Positions 33,870-46,291 of a DNA stretch of 64,000 nucleotides are shown here, piece after piece. Source of the stretch: Lolium rigidum. Its lineage: Eukaryota; Streptophyta; Magnoliopsida; Poales; Poaceae. The stretch spans positions 174,746,017 through 174,810,016 of the forward strand of contig NC_061513.1 of NCBI RefSeq assembly GCF_022539505.1, written 5' to 3'. Numbering within the stretch: the stretch's first letter is position 1; each line of letters begins with the position of its first letter. The position numbers and the translations under genes were made by a program. The notes below the pieces were generated by a model. It ran no database searches. It was given only the letters and a program-made list of their open reading frames with translations, and was not told the origin of the DNA.

Positions 33870-35471
33870 TGCTTGCGTTTACTCACATAGGACTAATGAG
33901 CGCAGATTGCACACCATTGGTAACCCCAAGAGGAAGGTATGATGAGCACAATAGAAAGTTTTCCCTCAGTAAAAAACCAAGGTTCAATCAATTAGTAGGA
34001 GAAAGGCGTGACTTCTGAAGGTGTTGCTCGCTGACTATTGGCAAGACACACTATCGGCGTCAGCAACAACGTGGAACCTGCACACAATATAACTAAAATA
34101 CTTTGCCCCACCTTACGGTGAGGCTGTCAATCCCACCGGTTTTGCTGAACACAAATGATTAAACGTATAGTGTGGAAAGAAATGTTTGTTTGCAGTGAAA
34201 TTAAAGAGAACAGTGATTGCAGTAAGTAAATAGAACAAGATGATTGTATCGGTGTAAAAGAAAGGACCGGGGTCCACAGTTCACTAGAGGTGTCTCTCCA
34301 TAAAGATAAATAACATGCTGGGTGAACACATTATAGTTGGGAAATTGACAGAATAAATATCATACATGACAAGATGATTACTATGAGCTTCGTTTACAAC
34401 ATAATACATAGACCGTAATCTAACTGCGTCTATGACTAATAATCCACCTTCCGGTTATCGTCCAAACCCCTTCCAATATTAAGTTGCAAGCAACAGATTA
34501 TCGCATTAAGCAATGTGTGTAAAGTAAACAATAATATTACCCTTAGATAAAACATTGTTGTTTTCTCCCTAGTAGCAACAACACATCTACAATCTTAGAA
34601 GTTATTTTCACTCTTCCAGAAAACCAGAGGCATGAACCTACTATCGAGCATAAATACTCCCTCTTGGAGTCACAAGAATTTACTTGGCCAGAGTATCTAC
34701 TAGCAACGGAGAGCATGTAAGATCACAAATAACATATAACAAGTATATAATCGATCTTGACATAGTATTCCATATTTATCGGATCCCAGAAAACACAACA
34801 TGTAGCATTACATAAAGATGATCTTGATCATGACAGGCAGGTCACAAGATCTAAACATGAGGCACAAATTGGAGAAGACAACCATCTAGTTACTGCTATG
34901 GACCCATAGTCCAGGGATGAACTAATCACGCATCACTTGGCGGGCATGGCGATGTAGAGGCCTCTGGTGATGATCGCCCCCTCCGGCAGGGTGCCGGGAA
35001 GAGATTCAGAACCCTCCCGAGCTAGGGTCTATGATGGCGGCCGCGACGAAAATTTTCGTGGATGGAGGCTCGGGTGTTTAGGTTTTTCCCGAGATCGTGA
35101 ATAAATAGGCGGAAGGGCGAGGCCGGTGGGGGCTAGGGGCCCACACCATGCCATGGCGCCACCAGGCCTGGGCCCGCGCCATGGGGTGGTTTGGCCGCCC
35201 TGCGGCCTTTCTTCCTCTCTCCTGTAGACTCTGTCTTCGTTACAGAAAATAAGATCTTCGGCTTTTATTTCGTCCAATTCCGAGAATATTTCCTGTACAA
35301 CTTTTCTGAAATACAAAACAACAGAAAATAGGGAACTGGCACTGTGGCATCTTGTTAATAGGTTAGTGCCGGAAAATATATAAAAGTACAACGAAGTGTA
35401 GGCAAAACATATAGAAATTGATGTAAAACAAGCATGGAGCATCAAAAATTATAGATACGTTTGCAACGTAT
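33870..35471 (-). repeat. High-copy Triticeae repeat with an LTR-like end
   Basis: From memory, this resembles a very common wheat/barley repeat. On the minus strand it begins TGATACGTTGCAAACGTATC at 35471. It runs through cggaattggacgaaataaaa and past gaaccccttccaatattaag to accccaagaggaaggt near 33937. The TGATACGTnnnAACGTATC start is shared with the LTRs at 48908 and 57303, so it is probably an LTR or LTR fragment. No partner LTR or target duplication was identified. Confidence 0.55.
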
Positions 35472-37830
35472 CAAGGACTAATAGACAATGTCGTCTAGTG
35501 ATTCTTGCTGCTATATTAGGCGTTAACCATGAGAACTATCATGGATCTAGTGAAGTAAGCTATATTTTCTTCCTTTCGCGTATCAACAAAGTTGATAGGT
35601 CCTACATGTCTATTCGATGGTTCAACGAGGGTAGGGATGGCTGAAATCTTCCCGTCTTATAGATAAAGGGTTCCCTATCATCTATGATGGATTTCTCACG
35701 ACCAAAGGTTATACCTGGTGATTATGCGGGTACGCAAGGGTGGGTATGTGGGGTCGTGGAGAAGGATAGTGATTGGTATGGATCTAATACTAGCCCTCAT
35801 ACCAAGGAAGTCTGGACAGGAAAGTACGCTCGGTTGGTAATAACGATAAGAATCCCTTGTGGGAAAAGTAACGAACATTTGCAGACTGTATTGAATTGTG
35901 TCTTGTCACTTCCCGTTCTAGGAAGGAATCACGAACACAATAGGAAATGAACTCCGTAAAGTTCTAGACACCCGGTGAAGACTGACGAACATAGATTTTC
36001 AGAATAAAATCAATCTTCTAAAGAAATGTATGCGAAACATGCATTGGCCTACGATTTCCTGATCAAAGGCCATAGTTAGTGCATCAAACACCATTTTATT
36101 TTAAGTTGTACTTATTGAGTACGCTCATACTCACCTCTTTACTTCCAAAAACTCTTGCTAGACTATGGGCATGATGGTTGGGTCTACACTAAAGAACCAG
36201 AGGGCAACTTTGAAGTCTTCTACGAGGAGCCTAATATTTCTAGAGGAGTTAAAAGCGTAGACCATTACAAATTCTAGGAGCTGAAGAAGTCGAGGCTGGC
36301 TAGTAGAGAGTCTTGAGTAAGAGTAGTTGAGCCCGGAACCCTAAAACATTACTCAAATAAGTTGTTGAGGTATAAAGATGTTTACTTTGTTAAGTTGTTA
36401 AGGGTCAGAGTTGAGTTAGAGTGGTATCCTCACTAGACCGATGAGGATATTGAAGAGTTCGTACATTTTTGTCTCCTAATAATAAGTTATTGATATTTGG
36501 ACCCACAATATTTTTTGTTGTTCCACTCCGAGGGATGTAATATTTGTGTATTAGTACTTTCATAAGTGATATATCAACTACTTGCCTACTATAACATGAA
36601 GTGGTATGCCGGGTCACCGGATATCTCGCAGGACTCTAAGGGCACGTATTCTTGCTGACATTGTGCCAACATGCACGGATGCACCATATCATGTATCACA
36701 GACAACATCGGTTTGGCATCATGCAACCCTTGGATGCAATAATGTCTTGAGATGGGTGTTTTGTTGCTTTTACGCTCTCAGACGGGCTAAACCGAAAATA
36801 TTGTTTGGCAAGGTGTATCAAAGGCCATATGAAAAAATGGTGTATGCATTATTAGTTGTTTGGTTTGCCGAAATTGAGCTAGATACCCAAGGTTGAGGAT
36901 GTCGCATAGTACAAGGTGTGCATTACATGCTTCTTCACACAAAGTTGTGCGTGACCTAGACCACTTCGTTCGTGCCGGAGTTGCCACTACCATGTGGGTC
37001 GGCGGCTATGAGAGACCGAAGACTCCAATGTGGGAGATCTATACGGGGGATTGGTATGGAGTGAGTATTGTATTTGCACATGCCTAACATCGTCGTCAAC
37101 TCAAGTGATGTTTGTCAGAACATGAAAGGATATGGGAGTTGGAGTAGGAGTAGGATAAGGTATTGGAGAAACAAGACAGGAGAGTGCAATGGTAGAAATG
37201 GCAACGAGCATGTTGAAATTGCAGATTCGGGTGTTTTCACATTGCATACTGGGGAGGCCCTTTCCGCATTAGTTGGCCCGGGCTAGAGATTTTGTGGGTG
37301 ACCAAACACAAAGGAGATTGAATGGTTGGTGTAACTCGCTGTCGTCGCTAGAACTCACGAGGTATCTATGGCTCTTCTTGTGGGTCTTCTTTGGGGATGA
37401 CACGCATGATAGGGAGTTAGCGCCATCGAGAGGAGCAAGTGTTGGTGGCGGTCAGTGGGTGGCATCCACGAAGCTCAAGTTCGGAGTGAAAAGAGGATGT
37501 GTGTGTGTGGTCTGTGCACCTCATGCAAATCTGAGGAGATAGGGTGAGTATTTGTGGTGTATGCTATATGTACATTGGTCATATTCATCGTTTGAGTGTT
37601 AGAATCATGAGTTGAGGTGTATGTATTGCATACAAGAGATCATGCAGAGTCAATGACTGCAATGTTTGAATTTTGATATCGCGGTATGAAATGTAAAAAC
37701 CTTTCGTTGCAGTGTGTATTGTTTTGTCGTAGCAAAGCAATCTTGTGATTTCACTGTGATGTCGCATGATACATGCTGCAATGTTACAAGGTTGCAAGCT
37801 GCATGTTGCACAAGTTTTAGGGTCATATGG
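35472..37830. other. Unassigned, no gene resolved
   Basis: Scattered short frames on the plus strand (for example 36606-36896 and 37273-37542) look like decayed coding sequence, perhaps old transposase, but no motif is clear enough to name. Confidence 0.35.
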
Positions 37831-38390
37831 TGTCGTTGCCTAATCGACGGTACCTCGGAGGAGGGATCCTCACGAGGGGGAGAAGAAGTAGGGGCCATAG
37901 GGCAGAGTGCACACGGGACGGTGGTACGCGAGTTACCCAGCTTCGGAACACCTGCACGATGACCGGGCCTACTCGCTGCTTGTCCGGAATTATCCGGGCG
38001 CTTTCGCGTTGTTACAATGAGTTGTGGTTGTGCCTCTAGGGCTCCCGGGATCCGGCTTATAAAGGCGCACGGATCTAGGGTTTACATGGAGAGTCCTAGC
38101 CGGATTACAGATAGCCTAACTACGGTTCAATGTCTTGCCGTGTACACCACGGATCCGCCTTCCATATACGTCGTACTGGATCCGGGTTCCTCATGGGCCT
38201 CCACGGATCCGGGTTCCTCCTAATGTCGGTACGGATCCGGCTTACTGATCCTGGGCCGGACTTCTTCCTTCATGATCAACATCAACTGGGCCGCCCGATG
38301 GGCCACATGCGTCATCACCATCTGTGGGCCACCCGGGCTTGCCGGATCTAGGCACTGTCGATGGTACACCCATGAAGTATACCCACAACA
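37831..38390 (-). repeat. 3' LTR of the Tat element
   Basis: This 560-bp terminal repeat begins tgtcgttgcc and ends cccacaaca on the plus strand, giving TG...CA ends. It contains several copies of the palindrome cggatccg-like motif and a TATAAA-like stretch near 38057. On its inner side (38391 on) the minus strand reads CTCTGGGGGCTAC, a polypurine-tract candidate. Confidence 0.93.
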
Positions 38391-38811
38391 GTAGCCCCCA
38401 GAGTTCTCCGAGTTTCACCTGCTGCTCCCGCCTTGCTAGTCCATCATGGTCTCCGACAATATCAGTAACGCGGAGAAACTTGAAGAACTCCAACTTCATA
38501 TTTTCTTCTTTTCCCGACCTTTAATCGGAAAATGCTCTCATTCTGCGGGACTTCATCCATCGACGATTTGAATACGTTTCCGGGTTCCCCCTGCTTCGAA
38601 TGAGAATTTCTTATCTTCGCGCTGCTTACCCGGAATCTTAAGAGACTCAAACGGTTCCGCCAATTCTGGCGCCATTTTCGCGCGATTTGCGCGGTAACTT
38701 ATCTCTAGCCATTTTTACCGTTTAGGGTTTGGGACACGTGTCACACATCCAACGGCGCGACGCTTGCGTTCCGACCACAGGATGCGGAGCACGAATCTCG
38801 TCCCTCCGGCC

Positions 38812-38819
38812 TATAAATA
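38812..38819 (+). promoter_or_regulatory. TATA box of the antisense gene
   Basis: TATAAATA lies in an otherwise GC-rich context about 320 bp before the first ATG of the opposite-strand gene. A leader intron can be drawn from about 39030 (acg|gtgagc) to 39138 (cttcag), which joins directly to the ATG. Confidence 0.6.
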
Positions 38820-39138
38820 TCCGCCGTCGACCCCTTAACCTCATTCACCCCCCTTTCAACCTCTCTGCGCAGCGCCGCCCTGAGCCTCTTCTCCGCCGTG
38901 CCGGAATCCCGCCGGAACTTCGCCGGAGTCGCTTCGCCGCCGCACGGAGTTCATCCTGTTCTTAACTTCAGCGAACCACCGCGCAGAAAACTCGCCGCCG
39001 GCAACTCCGACCACCGCAGACTCCATCACGGTGAGCCCTCGAGCTTCGTTCTCGCGCCGTAGTTGGTAGGGATGATCGTTAGGACGAAGACGTGGATCCG
39101 ACTAAACTCTGTTTTTCCGCGATCTTTTCTGTCTTCAG

Positions 39139-42100
39139 ATGTCTTCCACGACTCCGCCTCCTACCAGTGAGCCGATCATGGCGACGCCCATCTCCTCCGC
39201 TCCGCCTCCCTTCGTCCCAGTCCAGCTGGATCCCACTAAGGATTCCGGCAAGGACACCGAGGGCACCTCAGCTGTCCCGGAGAAAACCTTCGAGGCGGAG
39301 AAGAAGGCGGAAGAGACTGCTGCCAAGAAATCCAAAGCCCGCCAGCGGGATTCGGAAGCCAAAGGGAAATGGTGGCCCTGCACCACCACAGAGACTGAGC
39401 TGCAGAACTTGGAGGGGGGAGGCTTCTTGCAATCCGGAGGCTGGAGGACAACGCCGAATGCCTTAGCTCCAGCCCCCCAAGACAACGAGATGGTGCTGAC
39501 GAAAGCACTAGTGGAGCGGGGTTTCTCATTTCCGCCTTCGGACTTCTTCCTAGAGATCCTGAAGGCTTATGGGCTCCAGCCCCACAACATCTCTCCGAAC
39601 AGCGTGCTTGCGATCAGCAATCACGTCACTCTCTGCGAGGGCCATCTCCGGGTAACTCCCGAGCTCTCCCTGTTCCAATACTATTTCACTGTCAAGAAGG
39701 AGAGGATCCGGCAATCCACCGAATTAGCAACATGCGGATCCATCACCTTTATGATCCGCCCGGGCCGCGTCTACCCCCACACCGACCGCCACGAATCCGC
39801 GCGATACTGGTCTAGGGGCTTCTTCTACTTGAAGGACGTCTCCGACCCCGCTAGCGGAAGAAAACTGCCGCCGTTCAAAAACTGCCCCGCCACCGAGCTT
39901 CCGGCATGGTCGCATTGCCCCCACCTCTCCGAGTCACTCCAGCTTACGCGCGCCGTCAGGCGGATCTGTAAACTGACGGAGGAGGGGCTGACGGGGAAAG
40001 ACCTGACCCTTTCTTGGTTCACCAAGCGGATCCAGCCACTCCAACACAGGGACCGCTTGATGTTCCAGTACACAGGGCGCGACGACCCGATGCGCGCCAC
40101 AAAAGACAATCTCTCCGCCGACGCCATCGACAAGAGGATCCGGCTCCTCATCAAGATCCCACGTGAACTTCGCGTTCACGTGTGCAACAAAGACATCCAT
40201 ATGAACGGCTCCGGAACCGCGGTACGTCGGCTTGACTGTAGTCTGTTGTTTCTCTTCGCATTCAAACTTTTGTCTAAGTGTTTAACTCTGTATTAGCTCG
40301 AGGCGCTCGAAGAAAGTGAACTCAGAACTATCCTCCGGGTTCCTTCCACCGGCAACACGGATCCGGAAGCCGCATCGGAGGCGGAAGCTCCCGAGGCTCC
40401 GCGCCCCGCAAAGAGGAAGAGGCCTGCCCCCTCCAGCCCTTCAGCAAAACGTGCCCGCGACGTGCTCAGCACCGCGGCAACTCGCAAGGCGGAGGCGGAG
40501 AAAAAGCGCCTCAAACTCATCGACACGAGCAACCGAGCACAACCAGAAATCCACCAGTTTTTCAAACCTTCCGGGTAAGTGCTAGATTTCCAAAGTAAAG
40601 ACATTCCGCCATCGTGAATCAGCATATACTTAATCATAATGCTCCGTTATTTTCGTGACAGAAGTTCCGGAAGCCAGCCCCCCAAGGCCCCTAAGGCCCC
40701 CAAGAAGAGGACGAAGCCGTCTCCGGCATCCATACCAGTCACACCAGAAGTCGAAGTTCCACCCAAGGCTTCCTCTGCCACCAAGCCGGATCCCAAGGAC
40801 GTTATTAACATCGACGACCTTCCTGAAGATCCGATTGGTCACGGTGGTTCCGGGAAAGGCGCATCTTCATCTACGCCTCCGCCTGAGCAACCAACTGCCA
40901 CCTCCGCCGAACCTACAACTGAGCAGTATGAGCAGAAAGTACAGCTGATTCGTGCTACCAGCACGCTCCAAGCTGACCCTCAACCTACTCCGTCTCTGCA
41001 AAAGCTCACCCTTTCCCAACGCCATGCGAAAGTTTCCGAGATGATGGAAAAGGTGTGGGGGCCTGCGGACACGGAGATGAAGGAGCTCTCCGACCTTGAG
41101 AGTGATCTCAAGATCTTCTTTGCTAAGCATAAGGAGGTGCGCCAGGTAACACTAGCCCCCAAGCATTGGTTCAGACATTTTTCCGTGTAACATGTATTAG
41201 CCGATGCTTCTCTCAACAATTGTCTTAGACGGAAATTTAAAATTTTCTCGATCCAAAACTTTGAACTCCTCACCAGCCCCCAGAATTTTGAATTTCCGGC
41301 TAAATCCTCTTTGTGTCTTAGAGCACGCGGAAGCTGCACGAAGATCTGCGCGTTCATGTGCTGGAGCAGATGACGGAAATAGAAGGGCTGCGCCAGGCTG
41401 CTGAGAATAGTCAACAAGCTGTGCTCCGCCTGGAGACCCGCTTGAAAGGTGAGAAATCCTAGTTGCTTAAATTTGTACTTTTATGGACAATCATAACACA
41501 TAACTTGTGGGATTTTCTGTCCTCAGAAGAAACTGACAAGCGCCCCACCATCGACGCCTTATCCGCCAAGGTCCAAGTATTGGAGGCGGAGAATGAAACT
41601 CTGAAGAGCTTCTTGAAAGAATCCTCCGAGAAGGAAACCAAAGAGAAGAAGGAGCTCTCGGAGAAACATTCCCGTGAAATGGCGGAGCTGGCTGAAAAAC
41701 TCAAGAAGAGCCATCACAGGGTGACCACCCTGACGGCCAAAAACAAGAGCCAGGAGGCGGAGGCGGAGGCCATTGACAAGATGATCTTCCGTAAGTACCC
41801 TTTTTGTTATTGTTTTAATCTCTGACTTCATAAAAATTATCTCTGTCCGCGGAAGAAACTGATCCATTTTACTTTGCAGCAAGTCTTGGCTTCGAATGGA
41901 CCAAAGAGTCAACCCTCAAGAGGACTGAGGCATATGAGGAAGCGCGGACTTCAATCGAGGATCTCATCGAAGCATGTCGCGGAATCGCCAAGTCCCTTAA
42001 CCTGAAGAAAGCCAAGACAACGGTGATTGACCGCATGACACATCTTATGAAGAACGTGCCGGAGCTCATCAAAGATTGGCAGAGTCTTCGTCTCGCGGAG

Positions 42101-42472
42101 TTGCTGCCCTCGTGTTAGCCACCCGCAAAGCGCACTTCCCCACCATGAAATATGCGGACGTCGCACGCGGAGCCCCCAAGGGTACCAAGCATGAGGCATC
42201 TCCTCGCGGAAGCTATGGGATTTGATCGTCTGTTTGCTGGACGAGTTAACCACTCGTTCTGGTACAACAAGCATGATATTCCCGAGGGCTTTTCCGACCC
42301 GGAGGAAGAGGGAGAAGAGGCCGCCGAGGAAGGCGACGAGGAAGGCTCCGGGTCAAGCGCTGATCATGACGAGGAAGTTTCCGACTCCGACGGCGATGGC
42401 TCAGGCGACAGCTCAGATGATGGCTCCGCCTACACGGCTTCTGATGAGGAGCATACCTCCGAGAACCTGTGA
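39139..42472 (+). pseudogene. Antisense accessory gene of the Tat element, six coding exons
   Basis: This gene runs opposite to gag-pol. The coding exons are 39139-40221, 40297-40574, 40662-41145, 41322-41448, 41527-41790 and 41880-42472, all joined by GT-AG introns in a continuous frame until about 42080. Exon 1 matches the plant 'putative gypsy-type transposon' domain (PF04195-like): VERGFSFPPSDFFLEILKAY, then HVTLCEGHLRV and LFQYYF. Exons 2 and 3 are Lys/Pro-rich and contain KRKRP, a possible nuclear localisation signal. Exons 4-5 form a long coiled coil (KVQVLEAENETLKSFLKESS). The last exon ends in an acidic Ser/Asp/Glu-rich tail. Exon 6 carries two frame changes, near 42085 and 42220, so the C-terminus is broken. 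The protein's role is not known to me. Confidence 0.75.
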
Positions 42473-43045
42473 AACAATGAACAGTGATGCATCACTTTTG
42501 GCCCCGGAGTGGGTTTGTAATGAATAACTTAAATTCTTAAGTAGCTAGGGACGAAACGACTATGCATGGGGCGGAAACACTTATCCTGCTATCCGTTAAT
42601 ATTATGTGCATGTTTCGTTTTATGTCGGAAAGCAAGTGCTGATTTCGTTGTTTTCCGGCTTGCTCGCTTGACCTTCCGCGAGCCGGAAGACCTTAGCCGG
42701 AAACGCTCGCCAGCGGCGACGAAACCCAATGGTAATCCGTCAATAACCGCGGAAACAAGCCCCCAAGCATAGGTGCCGGAAATCGCTACTAGGAATCCAC
42801 GAGTTCGCAACAGATAACAATTTAATCAGAAAACTTAAGCTTACGTCCTAAAGGACGATTTTTGAAAATCACAACTTTTTATACACGCCTAGGCGGAAAT
42901 ATCTAGCTCAGCGGTTTTAGTCGGAAAACACACATGATCTAACATGAACAAGTAAAGGAGGTAAAAGACTCGAAGAGTGAACCATATGCTTTATTTCATT
43001 GATCATGTATAACTATTACAGAGTTTATAACTCGGAAAGAATACG

Positions 43046-44343
43046 CTAAGTGTGGAAAGGACGTAGCTGGGCGATGTTCCAGGGGCGATCTGTCTCGTCG
43101 TAGATGTCATCCGAATCCTCACGCTTGCGTTTCCGGTGCCAATTAGCAGGTCTGTCCCTCAGCTCTCGAAAATCAACAAGGTAGTACGATCCTTTATGAA
43201 GCACTTTGCTAACGACGAAGGGTCCTTCCCATGGGGACTGCAACTTATGGTCTTTCACCTGCCGAAGGCGGAGGACCGAGTCTCCCGTCATGAAAGAGCG
43301 ATTCCGAACTCGACGACTGTGATAGCGTCGGAGCTTCTGCTGATAGATGGCGGAGCGCTGGTCAGCTAAATTCCGAGCTTCCTCGATCAGGTCCACAGAT
43401 AGCTGTCTGGCCTCGTCAGCTGTTTCTTCATTGTAGGCGGAAACTCGCGGCGAATCGTGGATGATGTCGGAGGGGATCACAGCTTCGGATCCGTATACCA
43501 GAAAAAATGGGGTAAACCCTGTTGACCTGTTAGGGGTAGTTCGCAAACTCCACAAGACAGCGTCCAATTCGTCAGCCCAAGCTCCAGCTGCTCGTCGCAG
43601 CGGTTCTTCAAGGCGTGGCTTGATTCCCGATAATATTAGACCGTTAGCCCTTTCAACTTGACCATTGGATTGTGGGTGAGCCACGGATGCAAGGTCCAAT
43701 CGAATCCCCATTGTCTCACAATAATCCTTCAATTCACCCCGAGCGAAGTTTGTGCCATTATCTCGTGATTATGCTGTGTGGGATGCCGAATCTCATCACG
43801 AGGCTCGCAGACAAATTTTAGTGCCGTAGCACCGTCGGCTTTTTCTCACCGGCTTTGCCTCGATCCATTTGCTGAATTTGTCAACGGCGACCAAGAGGTA
43901 TTCAAAACCGCCGGGAGATGATCTTTTAACTTACCAACCATATCGAACCCCCAGACCGCGAATGGCCAGGTGATAGGTATGGTCTTCAGCTCTTGGGCTG
44001 GAGCGTTTGGTTAAGTAGCGTAGTACTGACAACCTCGGCAGGTCTTGACTATTTTGTCAGCATCTTCTTTAGCTGTGAGCCAATAAAAGCCTAGCCGAAA
44101 AACTTTTGCAACGAGTGACCTGGGAGCGGCATGATGCCCGCAATCCCCTGCATGGATCTCTCTAAGGATTTCAATGTCATCTTCATTAGAGACGCATTTG
44201 AGAAATACCCCTGTTGCGCTTCGTTTGTAGAGCTGTCCATCAACAATTGTGTAGGATCTTGCTCGTCTGATGTCTGTCGCGCGAGGACTTCGTCCTCTGG
44301 CAACTTCTGATCGATGAGGTAGTCCAGGAAAGGCTGCGTCCAA
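43046..44343 (-). pseudogene. Tat element integrase, frameshifted
   Basis: This inserts the DNA copy of the element. The minus-strand frame 44343-44011 holds the zinc-binding H-H-C-C region (REIHAGDCGHHAAPRS, then CRGCQYYAT). The part between 44010 and 43733 encodes the start of the catalytic core but changes frame several times. The frame 43732-43046 carries the end of the core (ASVAHPQSNGQVERANG, including the catalytic Glu), GPFVV and a C-terminal extension. The broken core implies a non-functional enzyme. Confidence 0.85.
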
Positions 44344-44617
44344 GCCGGAATGATAGCCATCACTTCTCTAGCCGGAGATACTGCCACGTCTAGGTTTTCC
44401 GGGTTAGCGCCCTTCACCGAGGGTATCCGTAGGTGCTCCAGAAAAATGCCAGGCGGAATTGGTTTCCTACCGGATCCGAGCTTGGATAGCATGTCTGCCG
44501 CTGCGTTGTCGTCTCTCCGGACGTACTTGACTTCGTATCCTAGAAAGCATTTGGCGATCTCCTCAACTTCGTCTCGGTAAGCCGCCATGACGGAATTTCT
44601 GGCGTTCCAGGTTCCGG

Positions 44618-46244
44618 CTACTTGCTGTGCCACCATGCCACCAGGTCGGAATCTCCGCAGCAGATAATGTGCTTGATCCCTATTTCCTTAGCGATGCGCA
44701 GTCCGTGTAGTAGAGCCTCGTACTCCGCCATGTTGTTCATAGCTTCGAAGTGGATCTGCAAAACGTATTGCAGTTCTTCTCCGGTAGGGGACTTCAGGGT
44801 GACTCCGGCTCCTGAGCCTTGATGCTGCTTGGATCCATCGAAGTGCATAACCCATGTCTCTGGTTCCGGCTCCAGATTTGCATCCGGAGCTTCTGTCCAA
44901 TCTGCGACGAAATCTGCCAAGACCTGGGATTTGACCGCGGTCCTGGCTTTGTAGCTGATGTCGAAGGCGGATAATTCAATGCCCCATTTTGCTGTGCGTC
45001 CTGTTGCGTCAGCGTTGTTGAGAATCGTTGACAGCGGAGCCTTGCTCACGACTATTACTGGATGTTCTTGGAAGTAATGTCTCAGCTTCCTGCTGCCCAG
45101 GAATACTCCGTAGGCTAACTTCTGAAAGTGAGGGTAGCGCTGTTTGGATTCCGTAAGGACCTCGCTAATATAGTAGACTGGAATTTGGACTCCATATTCG
45201 TGACCTTCTTCCTGTCGTTCCACCACGATGACGAGGCTGATGACCCTGTTGGTGGCTGCCAGGTAAAGGAGCATAGGCTCTGACTCTCCCGGAGCTGCTA
45301 GGATAGGTGGAGAGGTAAGTATCTCTTTCAACCCTTGTAGTGATGCATCCGTTGCCTCATCCCGGACAAACTTGTCTCGTTTTCTTCAATAGCTTGTACA
45401 GGGAAGTGCCTTCTCGCCAAGACGGCTAACAAACCTCGCTGATTGCTGCGACACAACCAGGTGAGCCGTTGCACATCTTTGAGACAAGTTGGCCTTTTTA
45501 TGCACAAAATTGCCTTGATTTTTTCCGGGTTCACTTCAATGCCCCTGTTAGAGACAATGAAGCCAAGGAGTTTTCCGGCTGGTACGCCAAAGACGCACTT
45601 CAGTGGATTCAACATCATCTTGTACCGACGGAGATTCTCAAAGGTTTCTGTGAGGTCGCTGATCAAGTCGGATCCTTTCCGAGTCATGACCGCGATGTCG
45701 TCGACGTAGGCGTGTACGTTCCGGCCGATCTGGTCCTTCAAGCACCGCTGCATCGTACGTTGGTAGGTGGCACCTGCATTTTTCAGGCCAAAGGGCATAG
45801 TAACATAGCAGTAAGTGCCAAATGGGGTGATGAATGAGGTCGCCTTTTGGTCAGACTCCTTCATCCGGATCTGGTGATACCCGGAATACGCATCAAGAAA
45901 ACACAGAAGTTCCGCCCTCGCCGTCGAATCAATGACTTGGTCAATGCGCGGCAGGGGAAACGGATCTTTCGGGCAATGTTTGTTCAAGCCGAGTAATCGA
46001 TGCACATTCTTAGTATTTCAGTATTCTTTTTGGGTACAAGGACGGGATTTGCGACCCAATCAGTGTGGATTACTTCTATTACAAAACCTGCCTCTAGTAA
46101 CTTTGCTAATTCCATTCCTATGGCGCGGCGCTTCTTATCTCCAAAGCGTCGCATAGCTTGCTTCACCGGTTTAGCCCCGGGTTTATGTTGAGGTAGTGCT
46201 CGGCGAGTTCCCTTGGTACTCCGGACATGTCGGAAGGTTGCCAT
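44618..46244 (-). pseudogene. Tat element reverse transcriptase, RNase H and second RNase H
   Basis: From high to low coordinates, 46244-45984 starts the RT (ANPVLVPKKNTEILRMCIDY). Next, 46005-45328 continues it with FLDAYSGYHQI and the catalytic AYVDDIAV. The frame 45331-44618 holds the Gypsy RNase H and a tether (KWGIELSAFDISYKARTAVK). It then has a second RNase H-like domain beginning MHFDGSK, with NNMAEYEALLHGLRIAKEIG and a GDS motif. Two RNase H domains in tandem mark the Tat clade. Frame changes near 46000 and 45370 break the polyprotein. Confidence 0.88.
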
Positions 46245-46291
46245 GCGAAGATATCCATGTTAGCGCGGAGAAACTCGACGAGCGCGTCTTC

